DNA of 64,000 bases from Monocercomonoides exilis (taxonomy: Eukaryota > Preaxostyla > Oxymonadida > Polymastigidae), in NCBI GenBank assembly GCA_001643675.2, contig LSRY02000046.1:248001-312000 (forward strand). The letters are read 5' to 3'. The notes under the pieces are model-generated. The model was not told the origin of the DNA and made no database searches. It worked only from the letters and a program-made list of their open reading frames with translations. Of this stretch, positions 39,996 to 48,925 are shown piece by piece (position 1 is the first letter of the stretch; each line of letters opens with the position of its first letter). The translations under genes and the position numbers were made by a program.

Positions 39996-40188
39996 TTGTT
40001 GAAAAAAAGTTGATTTATTTCATACTTTATTTAATATCATTATCTTATTCATTTTAGAAAAAAATATTTTTTATATACTTTATTTTTTGTTATCTTTGCA
40101 ATTTGTAATTGCTCTTTTCAATCTATATTTTTAGTAACCCTGGGTGACGTGAAGAAAAAAGTTCGTTACGTCCGTCACCAATTTTCCA

Positions 40189-40190
<2 letters not shown>

Positions 40191-40252
<62 letters not shown>
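40191..40252. repeat. Poly-A tract, 62 bp
   Basis: Uninterrupted run of 62 A residues inside the left end of the TIR element. It could be the tail of a retroposed insertion or assembly-sensitive slippage sequence; its exact length should be treated with caution. Confidence 0.9.
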
Positions 40253-40254
<2 letters not shown>

Positions 40255-40659
40255 CTTTATTTTTATTCAGAGAATAACAACTTGAAAATTTAAAAAATAA
40301 ATATACGAACATTAATAATACCTTTTAAGATTTTTTGTGAATGATCAAAATATCCCATTACAGAATAATCAATTTTTTATATAAAAATTATCTTCGAAAT
40401 GGCTTATTTGTAGAACAAATCAGTTTAATTTTGGTATGAATTCAAAATTTTTCACACTTATTTTTTTTTTTGAACATTTCAATTTCTTTCTTCTTTATTA
40501 ACGTGTGTTTATTTTGTTTGAATTGTTGAAGTGTGACACTTTCCAACTGCAATATTAGCAAAAAATAAAGGAGAAGAATATTGAAAATACGTTTTGGGGT
40601 TTGCATTTTATGTTAATGCTGATTTTTTTATGATTGTGATAATGTCTTATTTATTTTAT

Positions 40660-41900
40660 TCAGAAATGTTTTCTGAGCTTGAAAGATGCAATGGAGATGC
40701 GCAGACAGCAAATGGAAGAAATGCTTGGAATAATTGAAGCAATGTGAGACAAAGGATTTAATTTGTTCTCACAAAAAAAAAGTTTGATAATATATACAAA
40801 ATGATCGAACATAAAAAATTGTGTCTGGCACTGCAGCTGTGTTTCTGGAGCATGTTGAATATTGGAAAATTATGATGAGCGTGAATATTTATGGTTTGAA
40901 CGGTTCGTTTCTTTGTGAAATATAAGAAAAGTTAATTCTCGAAAAATAGAAGAAAGGAGAAGAAAAGAAAGAAACGCTCTGGTTTATCTTTGTGATTGTT
41001 ATCTGCTGCTCTCTAATGGTTTAATTTCTAAAGAAGTTCCTTCCATTTTTGTTCCTTGTCTTTTGAAAGCTGTTTTGAACAAAGACGAAAATGAAGAGCT
41101 GCAAAAAGAAGTGGAAATGTCATTGGTGGTCTTGAGTTGCTTTTGTGCAGAATGTGTGAACATTTTTATGTAATTTTCAATGTCAGGTTTTTTTGTTTTT
41201 TTAAGTTTGTCGAGCAGAAGCTGTATCTGAATGGGAAGCGGGAGTAATCCAATGTAATCAGGAACCCAACATTCTTTCTCATCTTAACTATTATTTTATT
41301 TGGGTATTTCGGATTCAAAAATTCTGTTTCAAAAGAAGCTTGGAAGATATTGTGTAAATGAGCTGCATTTTGCGAGAGAAGCAGTGAGAGAACTTGAAGA
41401 GCTGTCGAAATGTGTGGATTGGAAGAGAGGAAAAGAAACCAAAGAAGAATTCATTTTATTGGGATGGTTCGGAACGTTGGACTCTTTCTTTAGGGAATGC
41501 AAATTATGGAATGAAGAATTTGCTTGGCTTATCGAAAGCGTTGTTCGGGTGCTTCGAACAGCAATGGATAATTATGGAGAAATTAGCAAATAATGCTTTG
41601 AATTAATAAGAAGAGCAGCAGATGGCACAGGCGTGAAGTTTGAAGACTTTTTGAAAGGGGGAGCAGTTAAAGTTGTTTTGGAGGACATTCAGCAGCAAAC
41701 AGTGAATGACAGAACTGTGAGTGATCTATTGAGTTTTTTAATTTCATTTCATGGGGAATGAAAGAAAAGACTGGTAACAAAATGAAAGAGGCAAAGAGAA
41801 AGACAACCAAAAGGGAGATGCTCAAAAAGATGGAAGAAGAAGGATATGAAAGTATCATCGCTATTTCTTTGCGAATTGCTTTATATTTTTTATAAAAAAT
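40660..41900 (+). pseudogene. Broken copy of an oxymonad-type Glu/Lys-rich multigene family
   Basis: Fragments in changing frames read like one protein: 'LVYLCDCYLLLSNGLISKEV' (about 40980-41040), 'KAVLNKDENEELQKEVEMSL' (about 41060-41130), then 'VNELHFAREAVRELEELSKC' with 'VDWKRGKETKEEFILLGWFG' (41357-41470). After TAA at 41591 come 'DFLKGGAVKVVLEDIQQQTV' (41645-41705), then a frameshift and 'KREMLKKMEEEGYESII' (about 41810-41860). I recall this order of words from a large family of predicted proteins in oxymonad genomes; that match is from memory. No intact start or end is present. The copy lies within the TIR element. Confidence 0.6.
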
Positions 41901-43784
41901 ATTTTGTTTAATTGCCGATGAATATTTTTGTCTATTTAACGTTTGATTGAGAAAATAAGAAGAAATGAATATTGTAACTTTAATGTTTTATTTTTCTTTT
42001 TTTGCCATTTCACAAAATTGAAAGCAGATTATAATTCGAAATATGAAAAAGTTTTGTATGTGAATTTTTTTCCTTTTTTTTATTGAAAAAAACTTACAAA
42101 AATAGAAACAAACAAATAATCTTATTGCTTCTTTTCTTCTACATATAATTTCGAAATGACTGGCTGGAACACCGTTGTGCTAAAAAGAATTCTCACACTT
42201 GTTCGTTTGTTAAATATTTCGTCCCCTTTTATGCTCTTTAGAGTAATTAATTAAACTTTTGGCCTTTCACAGCTTTGAAAATCATAAGTGCAAAAGCGTT
42301 CTACGGTTGCACGTAATTCATCAATTTTTTCAGTCTGTTGTAATTAACGCTTCGCTCATCATTAAATGTGAACGTTTTTTCTTTATTTGAACTTTTTCAA
42401 TCCAAGAAACAATCATTTTTAGACTATTCATTTTCTTCAACAACTGAATTAATCTCCAACAGTTTTTCTATAACAAAGATGTTGAATTAACTTAATATTC
42501 ATTTTTCTTTCAAAGACAATTTAGCAGTTTAAGTCATGATTGAAAATATACAAAAGAGATATTTTAAAAATGAATAACAACAAAATCTAAACCTCGACAA
42601 CAAGTCATTCTCAATGTTGTGCTATTGCGTTGAGAAAATAATAAATAGCATTATCATGTTCTTTCTTTTAATGTATGTATTTTACTTAGAAAAAAATGGA
42701 GAATTGAGGGGAAAATTAGAAAAATTATGGAAATAAAGCAGAAAAACAAAATCAATAACAATTCTTTAACACAACTGACTATTTGGTTCTTCTTCGCATT
42801 TTCAAAGCATAAACACATTTCTGACTTGGCGTGACGTCAGAGACAGGTGACGTCAGTGACGCGTCTAAAATCCGATAGCCGCTTACACGTCAGTGAAAAA
42901 TGTGTAATGGATATTTTGATAAAATATTTTTATTTTTCCTTTTTTTTTATGTGACGTGGAAAAATCTGGCACGTCCGTCAAAAATCGAAAAGGTCACGTC
43001 AGAAGTCACCACGTCACCCAGGGTTAATTTTTAGAATTGATATTTCTATATTTTGAAAATTATAATGATTTTTCATTTTTAATTTAGGATATTTTTTTTT
43101 AAAGACAACTTTATTATTCATATAGATTTTATTTTCTTAAAAATGTTTAGGAATCTTGGGATGGTATTTGTCTTTTCATTATTTTTGCATCACGTAATAT
43201 TTTTGAATATTTTTCTCTATTTTTTAAAAATTTCTGCTTAATACAACATTGTGATGGAAGATTTATTATGACATTATTGCAGAAGAAGTGAAAAATAAAT
43301 CTTTATTTTTTTCATGAATGCAAGTATTTTCCCTCATTTATCAAAAAGCATTGAAAAATGATAACTCCATTTTCTAATAAAAACTTTTTTCGTACCTTAA
43401 ATATTGACCTTTTTACTGATAAACCGTATTCAACATTTTCATTAATAACTTCTTGTGAAAGGCAAAATCCATTTTTTTAAATCAACTCCCAATAAAAGTT
43501 TAAATATCTTAAATTTTCATCCATGTGTAATTTTTATGTTTTCTGTATGGTTTCAAGTTTTTTGAATTGAAAAAACGAACATTTGTTTTTTAAAGCCGAG
43601 ATATGACTCATTTGTTTCGTTATTTTTCTTTTGTTGTATTTGAAATTTAAAAAATACGATATTTTTATCATGTTCTCGTTCCCACTCACGAATCTTCACA
43701 AGAATGAATACAGCAGCCATATCACGTTATGGTCTTCATTTTCATAAAAATTTCATGAGTCGGAACAGTTGTTTGATCAAAATA

Positions 43785-44025
43785 TGTCTAAATTTTTTTG
43801 AAAAGTTCCATTTGTTTAATTTTCTAAAAATCAAAAATTTCATATTTCTTTCAAATTTCTGTTTTCACTCACGAAATCACACCAAAACGGATATAATAAC
43901 GTTGTCAAGGATTTGTTTCAATGACAGCATAATTTGGTGAGCAGAAACAGTAATTTGAATGAAATATGAAAATTTTAGTTTTTTGAAAATTAAACAAATG
44001 GAACTTTTCATAAAAATTTTGAAAT
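43785..44025. mobile_element. Hairpin MITE, family D, copy 2
   Basis: The left end starts TGTCTAAATTTTTTTGAAAA as in copy 1; the right arm ends AATGGAACTTTTCATAAAAA and has drifted at its terminus. Internal sequence is only partly alike, so this is an older or distinct subfamily member. Confidence 0.65.
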
Positions 44026-44472
44026 ATTTTTTTTATTCCATTTGATAATTATGTTGGATTACTATTTAAAAGAAATTGGAAATTTTTTCTTATTTTCAAC
44101 ACATAAATTTTTCACCAAATATTATTTAACATGAACAATTTTTATTCGAAATCGAAAAAAAGAAACTCAAGATCAAAAATATTGAATTCAAAATCGAAAA
44201 TTGTTAATCACAAAAAAATTCAAAAATGGTCCAAAATTCAGTTTCATCTGTTGTTATTCTTTTTGTGAATGAAGAGAGAAATATAACAATTTCGAACTTT
44301 TTTTTTAACTTTTTCGAAGTTTTTTTGGTGTTCGATTGTGTGCAGATGCGTTATTAGGAAAAATATGGATTTTCATAATAGTCTTCACATGTGCTCAGGA
44401 GATAATAAGAAATTTTGTCAATAAAATAAAAGAAAAAAAGAAAAAAATAAAAAAAAAGAAAAAGATATCGTA

Positions 44473-44810
44473 AAAAATACCGGACAAGATCGATTTGACA
44501 ATAACTGCAAGAGAAATAATTCTGACAATTTTCCTCAAAATATATCTCATCAATACAAACTCATTTGATATATAAAACTTTTAATATATCTTTATTGGTG
44601 CTCAAAAAAAATTAATGATTGAAATCTCGGAGAAGCTCAAAATCCAATTTCTCCGATTTTTAAAGAATAATTTTTTGAGTACAAATGAGGCTATTTTGAA
44701 AGTTTCGTGTATCAACTGAGTTTGTATTTATGAGATGTATTTGGAGGAAAACTGTCAGAATCATTCCTCTTGCGGTTATTGAGAAATCGATCTTGTGCGG
44801 TATTTTTTGC
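44473..44810. mobile_element. Hairpin MITE, family C, copy 2 (end-truncated)
   Basis: Arms match copy 1 from AAAAAATACCGGACAAGATC inward, with about 15% differences by eye. The outer CAGTTTGC part is missing on the left and altered to GATGTCCGG on the right. No clean TA target is left. Confidence 0.7.
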
Positions 44811-45440
44811 GATGTCCGGTGTTTTGTGCAATATTTGTTCAATTGTTCATAATCTTGTATCACCCTCAAAAAGACAGAAATTAACTCGTATATTTGAAAC
44901 GAAATGCTTTTAACAAGGTTAGTTTAACATAAAACAGAAAAAATTGACCTCTTTGATTTTATTATTGAGTGAAGGATTTATTCATATCTGTCTTAATCAT
45001 GGAAAACAGTTGCAGAGAATAAAAGAAAAACATTCTCAAAAAATTAACATTAGTAATTTTCAACATAAGTTTCAATGTAATTTTCTTGGTTTTCACTTGA
45101 ATTGAATATCTGTATTCATTGACTGCTTTTTCGATTTTGAATTTAAGATTTTGATGTCGAATAATCTTAGTGTGGTTTTTTCATCCGGACTTTTTTTTTA
45201 TCCGGACAAAAATTTAAAATTAAAATATCTCAACAAACATTCAATATCAATTTACAGAAATTTGCATGGTTGTATATTAACATATGTGACATCTATTCAT
45301 ATACATAATTTTAATAGCAGTGTTGTATAATTTAAGAAATAAATTATTTTTATTTTTGAAAATCCGACTTTTGATGAATTTTTCTATTTTAATAAAATGA
45401 TTTGGTTCGTCTTTAATACATAGTAATTATTTTTTCTATA

Positions 45441-45700
45441 TGGGTGATTATTTTTGAAATCATATCTTTTTTCGGGGTGTTGACTTTTCAATGACTGTTG
45501 GTTTTTTGAAAGAAAATTTTAATACAAAAGAGAAAAAGCATGATAATTGTATTTTGAAACAAATGTTTTTTCCGAATTGAAGATTAAAATGTGTTCAATA
45601 AGCCTTTTCACTTTTCAAATTATTTTTAATTGATATTCAAGAAATATTTTTGCACCGATTTTTTTGTATGAAAAAATATGATTTCAAAAATAATCACCCA
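45441..45700. mobile_element. Family B MITE nested in left arm of F1
   Basis: 260 bp, TIR TGGGTGATTATTTTTGAAAT, TA target duplication at 45439-45440 and 45701-45702. The matching empty site is visible in F2 near 56618-56625, where the sequence reads straight across. Confidence 0.8.
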
Positions 45701-46197
45701 TATTGTAAATTATTCTGATTATTTTTTATTTTCCACAATTTGCTCTTTCAAATGGAATGAAAATCTGTCATATTTGAAAAATTTTTGTCAATGGGACAAC
45801 TTAAAAAATATTTTTCATTAAATGCAACCCCATCGAACTAAAACAAACGTATGCATTAATTAATATAACAGTTATACAAAATTACTGACTAATTGTTATT
45901 CAAAATGTTTCAATATTTATTTCTGAAAACAAATTTAAATTGAAATAAAAACAAATTGATTTGTGATATTTATCATTCATGGATGTTAATCAATTAAAAT
46001 ATCAACTATGTAGTAATTTTGTATAACTGTTATATTAATTAATGCATACGTTTGTTTTAGTTCGATGGGGTTGCATTTAATGAAAAATATTTTTTAAGTT
46101 GTCCCATTGACAAAAATTTTTCAAATATGACAGATTTTCATTCCATTTGAAAGAGCAAATTGTGGAAAATAAAAAATAATCAGAATAATTTACAATA

Positions 46198-46457
46198 TGG
46201 GTGATTATTTTTGAAATCATATTTTTTCATACAAAAAAATCGGTGCAAAAATATTTCTTGAATATCAATTAAAAATAATTTGAAAAGTGAAAAGGCTTAT
46301 TGAACACATTTTAATCTTCAATTCGGAAAAAACATTTGTTTCAAAATACAATTATCATGCTTTTTCTCTTTTGTATTAAAATTTTCTTTCAAAAAACCAA
46401 CAGTCATTGAAAAGTCAACACCCCGAAAAAAGATATGATTTCAAAAATAATCACCCA
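46198..46457. mobile_element. Family B MITE nested in right arm of F1
   Basis: Reverse complement of the 45441-45700 copy at the exact mirror position, apparently identical over its length. It cannot be an independent insertion; it was copied with the arm. Confidence 0.8.
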
Positions 46458-46952
46458 TATAGAAAAAATAATTACTATGTATTAAAGACGAACCAAATCA
46501 TTTTATTAAAATAGAAAAATTCATCAAAAGTCGGATTTTCAAAAATAAAAATAATTTATTTCTTAAATTATACAACACTGCTATTAAAATTATGTATATG
46601 AATAGATGTCACATATGTTAATATACAACCATGCAAATTTCTGTAAATTGATATTGAATGTTTGTTGAGATATTTTAATTTTAAATTTTTGTCCGGATAA
46701 AAAAAAAGTCCGGATGAAAAAACCACCCTAGGTGTGTTTAGTATGAAATAAATATTACGTTGAAACCTTCATTATTATATTTAATTAACAAAACCAACAA
46801 AGTGCTTAACAACTCCAAATGAAAGTTTTTTAATTCACTGATAATCGAATTGTTTATTTTACTCAAAAATTTTGTGACAAATTCGATTTCTCTCATTGCT
46901 GAATGATTACGATATCTATAGTGATCATTCAATCAAATGAATGATAAATCAA

Positions 46953-47163
46953 CTTGGCTGATCCTTTTTGAAATCATACTTTCGTTCGAGTTTTGATCAA
47001 AAATTTTTTCTAAAGGGATTTTGAAAAATTGAACTAAAACTGATAATACATATAGTTCATGATGATGTAATTGCAGAAACAAATTTAATTTAAAAATCCC
47101 ATTGAGCTTGAAATTTTGATCAAAACTCGAACGAAAGAATGATTTCAAAAAGGATCATTCACT
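46953..47163. mobile_element. Hairpin MITE, family A, copy 2
   Basis: 211 bp. Left end CTTGGCTGATCC is identical to copy 1; the right end GGATCATTCACT has two changes. TA follows on the right only. It lies 138 bp upstream of the Merlin-type transposase frame. Confidence 0.8.
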
Positions 47164-47300
47164 TATAACAAGATTTTCAAGGATGAAACTGAAAACGGTA
47201 AAAGTGGAATCAATCGACACCTTTGATCTTAATAAAAACTATTCAAATCTTGGATTATTATTTTTTATAAGTTTATTAATACATCGTATTTCTTAAATAA

Positions 47301-48446
47301 ATGCTTTTTTTCAAAAACAAAAAAAAAGAACTTTTCAATCCTTTGATCCATCTTATTTTGAAAAAAGGGTTAAATAATTCATTGTTTATTTTTCTTTTCA
47401 AGAGCATGCAGAAAGATAAAGTTGAATTATCGACATATTTTCGAATGTTTAATGATAACAGTTGTTGTTGGGAATGGTTTAGGACTCAAATTCTTGATAT
47501 ATCAAAAGCAAAGTGCAGTTCATGTGGTTCATTTATGTTTCTTGGAAGAGATTCAATATCATCATTTATTCTTCGCTGTCCTAAATGTAAAAGAAGAAAA
47601 TCACCATTTTCTAATTTGATTAATTATCATTCGAAATTGGGGATTTCAAAATTATTGATGTTACTTCTTTTTCTTTTCCTACGTTTAAATATAACTCAAA
47701 TATCTATTCTACTTAACGTGGACCCATCTACCGTTTCTTTTTACTCAAATACAGCTCGAAGAATAAGGTTGGAGTCATTGCTGTCGGAATCATTGTGGCT
47801 TGGAGGGAAAAATATGATTGTAGAAATTGATGAAATGTTGCTTCGTCGAAGAAAGTACAAAAGAGGAAGAAGGAAAAAACAGATTTGGCTTTTTGGGATG
47901 GTTGAAAGGAATGATTTGGGCAAACAAGGAAATTTTACGATTGTCAGAGTGAGAAATAGAAAAAAAGAAAGCCTGATTCCTATTATTATTACAAACATAA
48001 GAAAAGATAGCATGATTTACTCCGATGAATGGCTTGCATATAGATCATTACCTGAATATGGATATTCCCACAAGACAGTATGTCACAAGTATCGTTACAG
48101 AACTGAAGACGGAGTGTGTACAAATATGATTGAAGGAATATGGTCGCAATTTAGAAAATTTTTATGTACAACAGGTATCAGAGATCGGTTCATAGATGAT
48201 ACAATTGCGGAATTTATATCTTTCAAAAGAAAGAATCTGGATTTCGTCAAATTTTGTCAAAAAATTTTCTATTTTAAAGATAACGATACCCATAATGAAA
48301 AAAAAGATAATAGTGATTCTGAAAATACAGATGATGAATCAAGTTCAGATGAATTATCTATTGTTGAGGATTCTATCTATTATGATTCCGATTCAACAGA
48401 AATTGAAGACGGAGCCAGTGCATCCGAATACAAAGAAGATCACTAA
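47301..48446 (+). CDS. Merlin / IS1595-type DDE transposase (ISXO2-like domain)
   Basis: Intact single-exon frame of 381 codons; the Met at codon 36 (47406) is an alternative start because the first 35 residues are Lys/Phe/Leu-rich and may be upstream leader. Layout: N-terminal zinc-ribbon Cys pairs at residues 72/75 and 93/96, a helix-turn-helix near 128-150 ('NITQISILLNVDPSTV'), then the ISXO2-like catalytic domain. That domain has Asp177 in 'IVEIDEM', a basic 'RRRKYKRGRRKK' loop, Asp242 in 'MIYSDEW' and Glu278 in 'NMIEGIW'. The last ~60 residues are an acidic Asp/Ser/Glu tail not typical of the family. I could not find convincing terminal repeats or an 8-bp duplication around it, so it may be an old insertion with lost ends or a retained host gene. 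Confidence 0.85.
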   Translation: MLFFKNKKKELFNPLIHLILKKGLNNSLFIFLFKSMQKDKVELSTYFRMFNDNSCCWEWFRTQILDISKAKCSSCGSFMFLGRDSISSFILRCPKCKRRKSPFSNLINYHSKLGISKLLMLLLFLFLRLNITQISILLNVDPSTVSFYSNTARRIRLESLLSESLWLGGKNMIVEIDEMLLRRRKYKRGRRKKQIWLFGMVERNDLGKQGNFTIVRVRNRKKESLIPIIITNIRKDSMIYSDEWLAYRSLPEYGYSHKTVCHKYRYRTEDGVCTNMIEGIWSQFRKFLCTTGIRDRFIDDTIAEFISFKRKNLDFVKFCQKIFYFKDNDTHNEKKDNSDSENTDDESSSDELSIVEDSIYYDSDSTEIEDGASASEYKEDH

Positions 48447-48925
48447 ATGAAATTTTCAAATGAACCTTTTTTGTCTAACGTTTCATTTTTTCAAATAACA
48501 ACTAATAAACATTTTCTCTCATCAATTATTTATTTATTTTAAGGTTTTGAATCAAAAATACTCAAAAATGCGATTATTAAAAGGTGTCGGTTGAGTCCAT
48601 TCTTACCCTGAAAACATTGAAAAACTAATTCGTCCGATATTCGACATTGCACTATTAGATGCTTGCTTCCAGATATGAATAATTAACAATCATTGCTTTG
48701 CTGCAATCTTTTTAATGGTGCAAAATAAAATGGTGAAATGAATCATCATCAAATAATAATAAAATCAAATATTCAAAATGAAAAAAATATGAAGATGAAG
48801 AATTTTCGAATAACAAAATGAATAATTAATAATGCTGTGTTTAAGAAAATATCATTCGAAATAGAGAAGATCATTGGTAGAGTGTTATTTGAACGAAGAT
48901 TAGAAGTGTGTGATGCAGTTGATAA
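48447..48925. other. Intergenic region downstream of transposase
   Basis: A+T-rich, no gene. It separates the transposase 3' end from the 3' end of the flagellar gene on minus. No terminal repeat of the transposon was recognised here. Confidence 0.45.

Larger units (their letters stand above)
40137..43024. mobile_element. 2.9-kb TIR DNA element carrying a host-family pseudogene
   Basis: The left end ACCCTGGGTGACGTG and right end CACGTCACCCAGGGT form a perfect 15-bp terminal inverted repeat, flanked by TA on both sides (40135-40136 and 43025-43026). Subterminal GTGACGTC/ACGTCC words recur at both ends; ACGTCCGTCA occurs at 40169-40178 and 42971-42980, and a cluster at 42828-42890 has several TGACGTCA-like copies. 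A 62-base poly-A run lies just inside the left end. No transposase is recognisable inside; instead it holds a broken gene at about 40660-41900. It is therefore a non-autonomous element that appears to have taken up host coding sequence. Confidence 0.75.
43027..45169. other. AT-rich intergenic region with two MITE copies
   Basis: No gene. Contains the family D copy (43785-44025) and family C copy (44473-44810) described separately. A 78-codon Phe/Ile-rich frame at 43704-43940 overlaps the MITE and is not a gene. Confidence 0.5.
45170..46728. mobile_element. 1.56-kb foldback element F1, with a nested MITE in each arm
   Basis: Two ~716-bp arms (45170-45886 and 46013-46728) are near-perfect reverse complements around a ~126-bp spacer. 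TA flanks both ends (45168-45169 and 46729-46730). The terminal sequence is GTGTGGTTTTTTCATCCGGAC, with one base different on the right. Each arm carries a family B MITE at mirror positions. Its core sequence is homologous to foldback F2 at 56346-57409, which lacks the nested MITE. There is no ORF of note. Confidence 0.85.

Noticed and set aside
39722-40057. 111-codon plus-strand frame across the tRNA-Gly
   Set aside because: It reads through the antisense of a clear tRNA gene and has no protein features.
40137-43024. Polinton/Maverick or piggyBac identity for the TIR element
   Set aside because: It is far too short for a Polinton and holds no polymerase, integrase or capsid gene. The left flank is GTAA rather than the TTAA expected for piggyBac, while TA flanks both ends.
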